Below are positions 22,700 through 33,869 of a DNA stretch of 64,000 nucleotides, piece by piece. Each line of letters starts with the position of its first letter. Position 1 is the stretch's first letter. The DNA is taken from NCBI RefSeq assembly GCF_000247695.1, contig NW_004624781.1, positions 4,347,004-4,411,003 of the forward strand, written 5' to 3'. Below the pieces are notes generated by a model. The model saw only the letters and a list, made by a program, of their open reading frames with translations, was not told the DNA's origin and searched no databases. The DNA is from Heterocephalus glaber (Eukaryota; Chordata; Mammalia; Rodentia; Bathyergidae). The position numbers and the translations under genes were made by a program.

Positions 22700-23550
22700 C
22701 TTTTCATCCATTCATCCACTCCATTCCTCTAGAAATCACCTCTCTCTACACTTGAATCCTGGCTGCTTTGTCAGAGGAGGACTTCAGCCACGTGGGGGCA
22801 GCAGAGGCCCACCAATGGCTGGGCCAGTCTTGCTGTTACTTTGCATCTGGCAAGACTAGAAACTGGATGATGTTGATTTTCCTTCACTGGAGCATGTTTT
22901 CCTGTTGTACATTTATTTGGCTTTGCTTTCATGCTTTGCATTCTAAATGCATCAAATATCATGGAGTACTTTATAGAAGATTTAATAATAGCTGTTGTGT
23001 TCCAGATTGTCTTCAGAGCAGGCTGTCTAGAGGGATGTTGTACATCCAATCTTCCTCTGACTATTGAAGCCAGACCCTATACAGCACCTTTGAGAGTCCT
23101 GGAATCACTCTAAAATGAGACCTGTGTGCACACAGAAGAGGAAGGCTGTCCCTTGGGAGTGCCCTCTTTCAAAAGGTTTTGCCCCACCTCAAGAAGGCAA
23201 AAGTACATTTTTAATTCACTACAGAGGAGTCCAAATTGGCTCCATGGTATACTCTTGTTTTAATATGGATAGCAAAGAAATGCTGGAGTATGGTTGGGAT
23301 GTCTGGGAAGGGGTTGCAAGCAAGTGAGCCTTGGATTACTTTTAGTTTTTTCCAGGAAAGCTCTTTATTTTTGGCCTTACCTTAGTCAATATGAGGCCCC
23401 ATGAAAGTCTGAGAGCACAGCTGGTGACTGATTTGTCACAGTGGTGATTTGTTGCTGCATGGATCCATACTGCTAGGAAGAATTCTGAACGACTCCTCAA
23501 TGCAAGTTTAATTAGAACTGACTTCTGAAAAATGAAATATGTTCATACTA
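22700..23550. other. Intergenic stretch; nothing recognised
   Basis: Overlapping short open frames (22768-23067, 22771-23049, 22931-23113, 23115-23327) show no family similarity and fall on both strands. I do not call them genes. Confidence 0.35.
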
Positions 23551-23574
23551 AACTGGAAAATACTAAGGATAGAG

Positions 23575-23670
23575 ACTATTTCATATGTATGCTTGTATCT
23601 CAGGGACTTTTCACGATGCCAAGCAGAGTGTAGGAGCTCAAGCATGTGCTGAATGATATGTGGAACTTTC
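23575..23670 (+). mobile_element. L2 LINE 3' end fragment
   Basis: 'cttgtatctcagggactttt', 'gccaagcagagtgtaggagctcaagca..tgaatga' is the terminal L2 layout. Confidence 0.6.
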
Positions 23671-23944
23671 TTGAAGGTGCCACCAAATCAAATAGAAGGG
23701 AGCTTTGGGTAAGGGAGACCTTAATCTCCTTGCATGTCATTTTCCTTATCCTGAAATAATAACCCTTTATATCTGAATTGTGCTTTCATTTAATCTTTAT
23801 AGACCCTATATTTCCTTTTTCACTCACAAGCATATAGTGGGGATGGAGATAGGCTAAACAGTTTCCTAGATGAAAAAAATAAGGGACAGGATGAAAAATT
23901 AGGCCAGGTCACCCAGCCACATCCTGAAGAGTAATGTCTACAAG

Positions 23945-24365
23945 TGTCTTAGTTACTTTTCTTGTTGCTGAGACAAAATACCTGACACCCAAAGTTAAAA
24001 GAGGAAAGGTTTATTTGACTCACAGTTTGTAGAGGTTTCAGTTCATAGTTGGCTGGCTCCAAGGCAAGGTGGCATGGCAGAGTGGCACCAGAGAGGCAAA
24101 ACAGTTCATGGCAGGCAGAAGGCAGTAAGTAACAAGCAGTGACCCTCTTTCTGTCCCTTATATCTTATCCAGGCTACCCACCCTTAGGGCAGGTAACACT
24201 CAAACTCAGAGTGGGGCAGCATTAATCCTAGCCCTGCACCATGAATCAATCCCAGCATCACATCCTTGCTCTCAGCAGCACACACCGTATATCCAGCCAC
24301 CTCTGAAAAGCCCCACCTATGACTGCATCAGGCTTTGGGGGGACATCTAGATATAAGCCATACAG
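23945..24365 (-). mobile_element. MaLR-type solo LTR
   Basis: Reverse complement of the LTR family seen at 980-1485, without the internal duplication. It starts with GTCTTAGTTAC and ends near AAGCCATACAGC. Confidence 0.8.
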
Positions 24366-24439
24366 CAAGACTAGGTCTTCTGAGTCTCAGTACAGCACAT
24401 ACTCACTATACCTCTCTGGATTACAAGAGATAATAGGAC

Positions 24440-25385
24440 TAGTCAGTCTCTTGGAACTTCTTTTTCTAGCCCCAGCAATGGTTCTTGACCCTTACTGAGA
24501 ATTAGTGCAGACACTTAAAAAATACACTATCAAGACCCATAGTATTGGTGGGAGAATAGACACATAGGTCAATGAAACAGAATCAAAAATCCAGAAATAG
24601 ATCCACACAGATATGTCACTGATGTTTTGATGTTTTTAAAATGCAAAAGCAGTTCAATGGAGGAGTAATAGTGTTTTCAACAGATAGTGCTGGAGCATGG
24701 ATATGCATAAGTAATAACATTGTATCAACCTAAATCTTGTACCTTATACAGCAATTAACTTACAATGAATCACAGATGTAAATTTATAAAATCTTAAGAA
24801 AAATAAGAAAAAAATCCTCAGATCCTAGGATTAGGCAAAAAGTTCTCGGAATTGACACCAAAAGCATGATCCCTAAAAGAATACAAAAATGAATAAATTT
24901 GACCTCATCAAAATTTAAAACCTTTGCTCTTAGAAAGACCCTATGTCAAGAGGATAAAGGACACGTTATAAGTTTAGAGCAAATATCTGCAAACTACAAA
25001 TCTGACACATAAAAAAGAATTTTTTTTGACACTATAAAAAAGAATTCTCAAAACTCAACAATAAAACAATCATTTAGAAAATGGCCAAAGACACAACTAG
25101 ATGCTTCACTGAACTGTATACACAGAAGGCAAATAATGAACATGAAAAGATATTCACATCATTGACATTAGGGAAATGCAAATTAAAGCTACCATGAAAG
25201 ATCACTACACACATATCAGAATGATGAAAATAAAAACAGTGTCAACACCAAATGCTGCTGAAGATGCAGAGAAACTGGGTCTTTCAAAACCCAGTAAAAT
25301 GTTACAGCCATTCTGTGAAGCACTGTTTGGCAGTTTCTTATAAAATTGAAAATGCAATAGCTATTTGTGCTCTTGGGTATTTAGC
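24440..25385 (+). mobile_element. Old LINE-1 ORF2 fragment
   Basis: Recognisable ORF2 text includes 'gggagaatagacacataggtcaatgaaacagaa', 'tgacacataaaaaagaa', 'aatggccaaagacacaa', 'gggaaatgcaaattaaagc'. It is broken by many stops. Confidence 0.7.
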
Positions 25386-25389
25386 CAAG

Positions 25390-25695
25390 AGGATTGTTAT
25401 AGTTTATATTAGATGTCCCCAGAGTCTCATGCACTCATAGGCAGGGCTTTTGGAAGAGGACTGCACCATGAGCAGGCACTACAGCTGACTTGCCATCAGG
25501 AGGTCGCTGGGGAGAGGTTGCTGGAGGCGTGACCTTGACAGGTATGTCTCCTTCAGCTCTCCTCCTTTGTCTCTGCTTTCTGGATGCCATGACATGGGCA
25601 GTTTTCTTCAACCCAGGCCCTTCTACCTTGCTGTTTACTGCATTTGAAGCTGCTGAGCATGGACTGAAATCCCAAAGGTTATGTATTATATGATT
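25390..25695 (+). mobile_element. MaLR-type LTR
   Basis: Sense copy related to 2460-2812: 'tagatgtccccagagtctcat', 'ctctgctttctggatgccatgacatggg', 'ctgagcatggactgaaatccc'. Confidence 0.65.
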
Positions 25696-25886
25696 CTATT
25701 TACATAACATACTTGCAATGACAGAATTATAGAAATGAAGGCCTAGAAATGAAATCAGCAGTTTGTTCTAGATCCCACCATATTTAGTATGTATCATTCA
25801 TTTTAAAACTGCAGCCCCTGGAAAACAGCAGTCTGCTTTGTCTCTAGATTTGCCTACTGTGGACATTTCCTATAAATAAACCATAT

Positions 25887-25973
25887 GGAGGGCCAGGGAT
25901 TAATTCAGTGGCACCGCACCTGCCTCACAAGCACAAGGTCCTGAGTTCAATCTCCACTACTGGGGAAAAAAAC
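25887..25973 (+). mobile_element. ID-like SINE
   Basis: GGGCCAGGGATTAATTCAGT, GCACCTGCCTCACAAGCAC, GAGTTCAATCTCCACTACT and an A-tail. Confidence 0.88.
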
Positions 25974-26069
25974 CAAACAACAATATGGAAAGTTTTCACT
26001 CCAAGTCCCGTCAGCAAGATGGGTGGGCAGTGGGTGGAAAGGGGAGTCAGGATCTGGGTCCCCACCTGC

Positions 26070-26260
26070 CGGTTCTGCAGTTCTGACAATGACAATGACA
26101 TGACTCAGGGCAAACTACTCTCCTACTTCATTTCCTCACCTATGAGAAAAAGAGATTCAGTTAGGAAAATCTTCAAGACCCCTGCTTTATCATTTCTTAT
26201 TCGTATCCATTTGCTCACCTTTGACACCTGCTATTATTATGGTCATATATGTGATCATTC
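26070..26260 (+). mobile_element. MIR SINE, divergent
   Basis: 'gttctgacaatgacaatgacatgactcagggcaaactactctcctacttcatttcctcacctatgagaaa' shows the MIR core and 3' end. Confidence 0.5.
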
Positions 26261-26437
26261 TCACCAACCCAACTATGAAATTAATCAGAATAGCCTCATT
26301 TCCAGGCAGTGTGAAGAGATAGGAGTCTACTATATGTGGAACAGCTAATCAGATAGATAAGCACAATTTCAACAAACATACAGAACTATTTTGCTAGCCT
26401 TGCAATAGGCACTAATCAAGAAAGACAAATATTTATT

Positions 26438-26472
26438 GGGCTGGGGGGTGTGCTCAGTGGTAGAACGATCTC
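26438..26472 (+). mobile_element. ID-like SINE, 3'-truncated
   Basis: Only the 5' part remains: GGGCTGGGGGGTGTGCTCAG, TGGTAGAACG. Confidence 0.55.
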
Positions 26473-26539
26473 ATTTAATCCTCAAAACAACCCCCAAAAT
26501 ACCAACCCCTCTTCTTGGTAACCCTGAGAAGTTAAGCCA

Positions 26540-26880
26540 CCTCCTCTGTGTATGAGTTTGCTCCCAGTGCCACAACAAAGGACCATAGATGGGGGCTTCA
26601 ATAAAAGTTATTAAGGCTGCAAGGGCAAGACCAAGGTTTGGCGGGGATGACTCTTTGCAGGCATCTCTCCTTGGCCTGCAGGTGTCCATCCTCTCCTTGT
26701 GGTCCTCATACGGTCTTTTTCTGTGTGTCTGTTTTAATCTCTTATGAGGACTCTGGTCGGTATGAATCAGGGCCCACCATTATGACCTCATTTTATCTTA
26801 ATTCTCCCTTTTAAGTCCTTATCTCCAAAGATAGTCCCATTCTGAGGTGCTGGAGATTAGGACTCCAACCCTTCAGCCTG
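26540..26880 (-). mobile_element. MaLR/MLT1-like LTR
   Basis: Reverse complement of MaLR text: 'gtatgagtttgctcccagtgccacaacaaa' at one end, then 'ctccttgtggtcctcatacgg', and 'cttatctccaaagatagtccc'. Confidence 0.65.
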
Positions 26881-26884
26881 TTAC

Positions 26885-27540
26885 ACAATTCCAGCAGGCT
26901 CTGGGAGCTCGGCACAGCCTTGCTGCCATGAGGACCTAGGAATGCACAAAGGACACCTGAAGGTAGATGAGGACTTGTGGATAGGACTTAAATGCGGGGC
27001 AGGATGCTCTGGGATGGCCCAGGCACTGCCCAGGGTGTCGAGAGGAGGCAAAGATATGGAAGGTGGAAAGGTAGTCTCTGTCCAGATGATGGAGGACTTC
27101 CGCCAAGACAGGAGGTCGTGAGGTTGTGTCATGGAGGATGAATCATTGGTGTCTGTGAGGCAAGGCTGGGACGCTGTGGGACAGAGACGACAGAGAAGTT
27201 TCTCCTCCAGCACTGGTGCTCAGCTGGGCCGTGGAACCTACCAGGGAGAATGCAAAGACTGCTGTGAAGGCAGGGGGCAGGATCTGGAATGCTGTGTCCC
27301 CTGCACGCAGACACTCCTACGAGCCAACTCAGTGCCTAAGGCATTTAAACACACACATGTAAAACGAGAGGCTTTATTTTTCGCTCTAGATTCCATGTCA
27401 TCTCCTAAAGAGAAAAGGAATAAAAAAGGAAAAAGAGAAAATAAAAGGAAGTTGATGTGATTGCCAGGGGCTAGGAATGGTAGGGGAGGGAGGTTGGATA
27501 ACGGGTACCAGAACAGTTAGCAGAAGTACTAAGTTCTGGT
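26885..27540. other. Intergenic stretch; nothing recognised
   Basis: Short opposing open frames (26881-27213, 27131-27460) lack similarity to any protein I know. No feature called. Confidence 0.35.
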
Positions 27541-27965
27541 GTTCTGCAGTACAGAGGGGTTATTTTCATAATATCCTGCTTTTTTCCATTTTTATTTTTT
27601 ATTACTACATATTTGCAGTACATAATGATTACATTCCTTATGTGGAGGTGGTACCAGTACATAACACATCTTCTTTCGTTTTTCATCCCCTGCCCGTGAC
27701 CTCTGCCCACCTCCCTCCATCTCAATCCCCTTCCCAATTTGAGAAGAACCTATCTCCCTACTTCCTGTTATCTATCTTTTGCTCTTTATTTATACCTTGA
27801 GTTTCTCACATAAGAGAAACCATGTGGTATTTAAGCTTGGGTGTCTGATTTCACTTAACATTTTGGTATTTTCCTACAAATGATTCAAGTTTATCCTTTA
27901 TGCCCACCAACAGATGAACGGATCAAGAAAATGTATTTATACACATGTGGTGCTACTCTGCCACA
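27540..27965 (-). mobile_element. LINE-1 3' UTR fragment
   Basis: On the minus strand it reads as L1 3' end: the ORF2-proximal 'tgaacttgaatcatttgtag' area, 'ccacatggtttctcttatgtg', a purine-rich G/A tract (27680-27770), and an A-rich end. Confidence 0.6.
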
Positions 27966-28190
27966 ATATCCTATTAGTATGAATTTTATTAATAACTACA
28001 AGAGAGGACTTTATGAATAAATGGAAGAGAAGAGTGTGAACACAAAGTAACACAAAATAACAGTAAGGAGATGGAAACACATTGATTTGATTTGGACCCA
28101 TTGTGTCCATGTATTTTATTATCACACTGTACCCTATAAATATGTATGTTAAAATAATAATTAATGAAAATTAATGAATAAAACTCAGAG
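27966..28190 (+). mobile_element. LINE-1 3' end fragment, opposite orientation
   Basis: Ends 'tattatcacactgtaccctataaatatgta', the classic L1 3' terminal text, followed by an A/T-rich tail. Close to a minus-oriented L1 end. Confidence 0.5.
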
Positions 28191-28445
28191 TTGTGTTTCC
28201 GCAAATGTAGAACTTGGTCACAGCAGCGGGTCTGAGACCAAGCCTTGCTCCAGGGCCTCTGCACACTCTGCCTGACCCCTTCTGACACCAGCCCTCCTGC
28301 TGCTCCCCGCTGGCAGTACCCCCTTTCCCCAGCCCACAGATCCCACTTCAGTAAGAACTTATCACCTTTTCTTTCCTTCTTCAGAGATTTCTACTTCTAT
28401 AAGCATGGGGGCTGGCATTTCTTTCTTTCAAAACATTTTGATTTT

Positions 28446-28529
28446 AGCCAGGGATTTAGCTCGGTGGTTCCACCACCTGCCCCGAAAGCAAAAGGTCCCG
28501 AGTTTGATCCCCGGTACCAAAAAAAATTT
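28446..28529 (+). mobile_element. ID-like SINE
   Basis: AGCCAGGGATTTAGCTCGG, CACCTGCCCCGAAAGC, GAGTTTGATCCCCGGTACC and A8. Confidence 0.92.
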
Positions 28530-28623
28530 GATTTCTATAGCTACTGAACTTTTCAAAAGCCATACAATACTTACAAAAGGACTGGTCAGTATTTCTGTTA
28601 CTGTTTTAAAAATTGAATTTCTT

Positions 28624-28711
28624 GGGCTGGGGATTTAGCTCAGTGGCACCAAGCCTGCCTCAAAAGTGCAAGGTCCTGAGTTCAATCTCCTGTACCCGCC
28701 CCCCAAAAAAT
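28624..28711 (+). mobile_element. ID-like SINE
   Basis: GGGCTGGGGATTTAGCTCAG, GCCTGCCTCAAAAGTGC, GAGTTCAATCTCCTGTACC, a CCGCCCCCC spacer and an A-tail. Same orientation as the copy 95 bp upstream. Confidence 0.9.
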
Positions 28712-28974
28712 GGATTTATTAGTGGAAGAGTAATTTCCAACTAGATATTCAAATAGAAGGCAAAATATCTTGTCACTGATAAAAATGAAAAGCTACTAGC
28801 TTACAAAACATGAAATGGTCATGTTTTGGCCAAAATCAAATGTAAACGAATTATTATTTTTTGTTGTTCAGTGACTAAGTAAGAAAAAGTCATTTTTTCT
28901 CTTGCCTGAAAAAGGGAAACGATAAAAATTAAAACAAAAGTGAAGGTCAATGTAATTCGAGTTTCAGAAGTTTT

Positions 28975-29550
28975 GCTCCTGGCTGAGATGGAGTAACAGG
29001 AATCAGATTTGTCTTCAGAGCTGAAGCAAATCCCCTCCCCTCCAGAAAATAGGCAAAATAATTAAACAGTGGTTTTCAAGACATGAGGCATGGAAAGACA
29101 GAGGCCAGAAAGAGGGAACAAATAACATGTCCCCTGTATTCACCCAGCTTTCTCTTTGGGAGCATTTCCTATCCACGCTATATTGGAGAAGGGAGACTCC
29201 AGCGGGAACATGGAAGATTCCCTGAATTGAGGAGATGGATCTGGAAGATGGAGGTAGCAGAACTGTCAGGGACATGGAGCCAGAGAAGAGCAAGCTGCAG
29301 AGACAGAGCTCCAGAGGTCTGCAGAGGACCCGCCAGAGTCTGCAGAGAATCTTCAGTGCACATGTGTCCTGTGCTCCTGGCACTAGCTGAAGGGAGGGGC
29401 TCTGGTACCGTCTTTGATCTTGACCTGGGCAGAAGTTACATGGGTGATCATTTCGGAATCCAGCATTGAGCCTTTCATTCCTGTCTTACACACTTCTCTA
29501 AATGTTACATTTCAAATTTAAAAAATTTGTTTTAAAATATGGGTAAACCT
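28975..29550 (+). mobile_element. Old LINE-1 5' UTR-like fragment
   Basis: 'ctgagatggagtaacaggaatcagatttg' followed by GA-rich 'gaccagagaagagcaagctgcagag..' recalls old L1M 5' untranslated regions. Open frames on both strands here (29083-29469, 29015-29383) are therefore not genes. Confidence 0.4.
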
Positions 29551-29809
29551 CCATCCAGATCGCCAACGAATCCAAGCAGTCCTTCCCATGTGGTGGCCTT
29601 GCCAGGTTGCATGCATGGCTGACACAGATAGTCACTTGCTCAAAGCTGACCCATTTTCAGTCATTCCATGAGAACCTCTTGCATATATGCAGTATCAAGG
29701 TCTTTACGTTATTGGTAACTATGAAATCATGAAACATGCCATAGATAGCTAATTGTAGAAATGTTGTTCTTTCAATCTAAAACTCATTTGAATCATTCTA
29801 TCTTATCTT

Positions 29810-29905
29810 TTACCTTCTTTTCCTCCTCCCCCTCCTTTTCCTCTCCCCCTCTTCTTCCTCCTCCTCTTCTTCCTCTCCTTCTCTTGTCCTTCTGCTTCTT
29901 CTGCT
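29810..29905. repeat. Polypyrimidine low-complexity tract
   Basis: CCT/CTT/CCCCT-rich tract on the plus strand, continuing as CTT repeats to about 29915. Confidence 0.9.
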
Positions 29906-29954
29906 TCTTCTTTTCCTTATACTGCAGTACATCCTGAGCCCTTTTCATTTTGAT

Positions 29955-30042
29955 ACAGGGCCTCATCTCAAACTTGCAGTCCTTCTGCCTCAGTCTTCCA
30001 TGTAGCTGGGATTACAGGTATATACCAAGATGCCCCAGCTTT
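29955..30042 (-). mobile_element. B1-like SINE fragment
   Basis: Antisense: 'gatacagggcctcatctcaaacttgcagtcc', 'cctcagtcttccatgtagctgggattacagg'. Only the central part is present. Confidence 0.65.
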
Positions 30043-30316
30043 ATCTTCTAGTTTAAGACATATTTCATTTCTTCCTTGCATGAAAATAGTAAGATAATTT
30101 TTAAAATTGAAAATATCAGAAAAATGAGCAATTCTGGCTACTCTACTTACATCTTTAAACAAATTAGTTTCTTACCTTGAAGAAACACCAACAGCTGGCC
30201 CATAGTTCAAAAATTTTCCATTAGAACTTTCAGCTCAACAATCACTGTACCTGATCATCCAACACTTTTTTATCATCGGCTTCTGTATGATCCTGTAATA
30301 GGATAACCTTCAATTT

Positions 30317-30398
30317 TCTTTTTTTTGTAACGGAGATCGAACTCGGGTCCTTGCGCTTGCGCAGCAGGCGATGAAACCATTGAGCTAAATCCCCGGTG
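30317..30398 (-). mobile_element. ID-like SINE
   Basis: T-tail, then GTAACGGAGATCGAACTCGG, GCGCTTGCGCAGCAGGCG, CTAAATCCCCGG. Flanked by GGATAACCTTCA on both sides (about 30301 and 30401), a clear target-site duplication. Confidence 0.93.
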
Positions 30399-30758
30399 AG
30401 GATAACCTTCATTTGAACACATAATCCTTTATGCAGCTCACAGCTTTTACTGCACCACTAAGATGCTATTGATACAGTTGATTTTGTTGTTACAGTGAGA
30501 CTTTTTCAACAAAGGAGCAGCGTGTGGACTTCTATTCTGGCCCAGCTCTTTTCTCTGGTTTAACTACTCTGGAATACATTCTTATCACATCTGTACATCA
30601 AAACATACTTCTAGCTCAGATCTAATCTCCAAATCACATAGACAGGGTAACCCATCATTTTATATAGTTATGAGTTCGTTGCATGTGTGGAAATGAAGTT
30701 GAAGAGGAAAAAAAAGAATTCTACCTCCATATCACCATCAGTTCAAATCATACATGCT

Positions 30759-30802
30759 AGGGGCTGGTGATGTAGCTCAGTGGTGCCACGCCTGCTTGGC
30801 AC
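30759..30802 (+). mobile_element. ID-like SINE, 3'-truncated
   Basis: Only GGGGCTGGTGATGTAGCTCAG, GTGCCACGCCTGCTTGGCAC remains. Confidence 0.65.
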
Positions 30803-31340
30803 CTTCCTATGCTTAGCCTGTTTGTGATACATTGACCTATAGAGTCTGTAGGAAAGTGATCTTCATGCTATCTTCTTTGCTTAAGATTCTCCCAATATTT
30901 CCAAGCAAACATTTTCAATGAAGTTTTCTGTTACTGTCTCCGCAAATTTATCTTTCTGTCTTAGTCATGCAAAGTGTTACTTTGCAAAAAGCCTGTAAAG
31001 TACTACTTAGAGTTTACATATGAATTATTGAACATCTGCTTCTGTCGGCTTTTTAATTCAATATTCCTTCTTTCAAATAATTCTTTTGGTGGTGAACTTA
31101 TTTCTTTATAAGGTGCATGTAAATGTCACTTACATTTTGATGGTGGATTTGCTTCATTAGCCGGGACACTTCTGCAAATAACACACTGAAGTTTTGGTAC
31201 TTCTGCTCTCATCAGAGCCACACTTGGTTGGTATGTGAGGGATCGTACTTCTGAACCAATATGGTAGAAACTCTTTGGCTGTCATTTCTTCTAAATTACT
31301 TTCATCACCATTACTGTGTTTACTACTAGTGCTGCATTCC
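30803..31340 (-). pseudogene. Decayed BED-finger hAT transposase (ZBED-like) remnant
   Basis: On the minus strand, one frame reads PKLQCVICRSVPANE (from 31197), continuing to a stop and then ELFERRNIELKSRQKQM. This is the BED zinc-finger layout with its C-x2-C pair and following Lys/Arg-rich helix. About 150 nt further on, TVTENFIEN, EILGES and AKKIA match the next block of ZBED/FAM200/Buster-type hAT proteins. At least two stops and probable frameshifts break it, and the second histidine of the finger appears lost. It could be a hAT transposon relic or a processed pseudogene of a domesticated ZBED-like gene. No intact frame remains. Confidence 0.65.
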
Positions 31341-31516
31341 AAAAAGGTATGCCTTCTCTAGATGTTTTAAGCCCAATGAGTCTCATTTTAGTCAATTATG
31401 ATTATAAATAATACAAGTTTCACTTTCCTAAATTGACTAATAATGTTAAACTATAAATAATAGACTTAATTAAAATTTAAATCAGTTGTAAAAACAGGTT
31501 ATAAAAATGGTTTCAT

Positions 31517-31716
31517 AAGCTGGGTGTGATGGCGCATGCCTGTCATCTCAGCACTGTGGGGGCTGAAGCAGGGGGATCACAAGTTCAAGCCCAGCCCAGG
31601 AAGCTTGTCAACTTAGGGAGAGGAGACCCTGTCTCAAAGTATAAAATTAAAAAAGGGCTGGGGATGGAGCTCGGGATGGAGGCCCTGGCTTCAATCCCCA
31701 ATTCTGAAAAGCAAAC
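31517..31716 (+). mobile_element. B1-dID dimeric SINE
   Basis: B1-like 'agctgggtgtgatggcgcatgc' to 'gaccctgtctcaaag', A-rich linker, then ID-like 'gggctggggatggagctcgg' to 'ggcttcaatccccaattc'. Confidence 0.88.
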
Positions 31717-33480
31717 AGACTCTTTGTTTTTCAGATTTTTCTATATTTTTGCATTACAGTCGACTAGCTAACCTTAAACTACCACACATTGCAATGTGGT
31801 CCTGTGCATGAGATCAGGAACCTTCCCACTCTAAACGAGTCAGAAGAGATGAGACAGCCTGGGATGAGGCATGGGGAGTGAGAGGAAGGGAGCGCTGGCT
31901 CCGCCTTGGTCTGCTGACCTGAGGCTAGTGACTCCATGTATGCAGGGGTTTGGGCCACTTCCAACAAAGGACCTCTGAAGAGCAAGGCTTCCTCAGAAGC
32001 CAGGATCAAATGTGCCACTGATTTAATAACAGCCTTGACTTTGCAAAAACAGGGATTGCCACTTTAAATGAATGCACTGATTAAATAAAAATGAATGTAT
32101 CAAACTTCAGAAATGCTATACATGTAAAGCCATACTGAGAGCAGAGGAGACACCATGAAAACATTTTCTTAAGTCTGTCTGCACCTGCCTGTTGCAGGAG
32201 TGTGTCTGCGCATGTGTGTCTGGGAGGGGCTGGGCTGGACCTTCTCACAGTGGGCAGTTTACAGGGTTTTCACCCAGAAAGTACCCCGCAGCTAAGGACC
32301 TGGACTGCAAGCATCAGGAGGAGGGGGGAGTGACCTGCTGACCTAGGAAGAAGTTAAACTTCATCGCTGCCCTTGGCAAGGGAGTCTATGAAATTCCCTA
32401 TATGTTTTCAGACTGAGGCTTGTCCTGTCTGGCTTCATAGCCTCTAGTGGACCACAGTAGCTTTCTGGGTCACTATGAGTTAAATTCCCTCAAAGACACC
32501 ATTCATTGAGCCTCCAAAAATCTAGGTGTTTCTCTCTTCTCCCTGCACAGCTAACTGAAGTTAAACTCCCAGAACATAACTTGTGATGTGGTAACTGGTT
32601 CTTCCTCAGTGGTCACCACCTTCCACTTTATTCAAATTTATTTTTTCAATTTATTTATTCTGCTTCTGGGACACTAACCTGGCTCAGTGTGGAACTAGAG
32701 TCTACGCAGTGGTGGCTCAAGTCAGGACTCTATTTGCAGCACCCCCCAGGCTTTAGATGTTGTTTGTAACATTCTTATGCAAGTCCAGGAGAGCCCAGAG
32801 GGGCTACCTCTTCTTGATCCGTTAAGATAGGTAACTAAGCTATGACCAAAATACGATAATTAGCTAAAAAGAAGAACCCAGCCCTTTCCCTTCTTTGCCT
32901 GCTCAGTGTGGAGGTTTGGGGAGTCACGCAGAACCCCAAGATAAGGAGGGTGAGGGAAGGCATGGGGGTGAGGGAGCCCTATCATGAAACAGGCTTTGTG
33001 GAGATGGTCTTACTCAACTGTAGGTAATGTTAGTGCTCTGCACACGTTGAAATTAGACTACACTGTGATGTTCAGTAGACTAAGGTGTATTAAATGCATT
33101 TTTTACTTACAGTATCTTCAGTTTTTGATGGATTTATTGGAATGGAGCCCCATCATAAGTAAAATGCTCATCTGTATTTATTTGGAAAGAAAAGAAATTC
33201 TCCACTTTGGAGTCAGTAGAGTCTCATGACTGAAAAAATAGAACATCTGTTCTAATAAATTATAAATTTTTGAAGCTTAAATTGCCATACTTTCACAATA
33301 GTTATTCAATGTAATTTCAAAATAACCAACTGTTTTCTTTTTTAATAAAATGTGATAAGCTGACTCATCAACTGGAAAATCAAACATACAAGAGTGCCCT
33401 GGAAATTTGTTTAGAGAGCTAGAGGAAAGACTTAGGCTTTCAAGAAGGCAAAAGACACAATGAAAATACCAAATTTTAAA
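31717..33480. other. Intergenic stretch; nothing clearly recognised
   Basis: Mixed unique-looking DNA. Open frames at 31779-32018 and 32984-33229 have no recognisable similarity. Confidence 0.35.
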
Positions 33481-33489
33481 TTATTAGGC

Positions 33490-33725
33490 ACTTTAGGGCA
33501 GTTAGATTCGTAGAGGCAGAAAGAAAAGTGGTGGTTGCCAGGGGCTGCAGTGGGGAGTGGGGAGTTAGTGTTTAACAAGTGCAGTTTCAGTTTGCAGGAT
33601 GAGGAAGTTCTGGAGATGGGTAGCCATGATGGTACACAACAGTGCGAGGATACCTAAAGACTCTGAGCAGTGTGCTTGAAAACGTCTAACCTGGTAAATT
33701 TTATGTTATCTGTATTTTACATTCT
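33490..33725 (+). mobile_element. Old LINE-1 3' end fragment
   Basis: 'ggtggttgccaggggctgcagtgggg', 'gttctggagatgggtagcca', 'ggtaaattttatgttatctgtattttac' are standard old-L1 3' end blocks in order. Confidence 0.75.
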
Positions 33726-33741
33726 AAATTAATTAATTAAT

Positions 33742-33868
33742 TTGGGGGGATAACGTCTTTCCATTTAGTTCAGGATGGCTTTGAATTCATTTTGTATCCC
33801 AGGCTGGTCTCAAACTCGCCTCAGCCTCCAGAGTGCTGGGATTACAGATGTGTGCCACCACACCAGGG
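33742..33868 (-). mobile_element. B1-type SINE
   Basis: Antisense: 'ggatggctttgaattcattttgtatcccaggctggtctcaaactc', 'gagtgctgggattacagatgtgtgccaccacacca'. Confidence 0.85.
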
Positions 33869-33869
33869 T

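Noticed and set aside
29015..29469. Opposed frames of 122 and 128 residues
   Set aside because: The DNA looks like an old LINE-1 5' region and neither frame resembles a known protein.
31157..31342. 61-residue minus-strand frame as a small gene
   Set aside because: The meaningful similarity (BED finger) lies in a neighbouring frame with stops; this frame is part of a decayed hAT/ZBED-like remnant.
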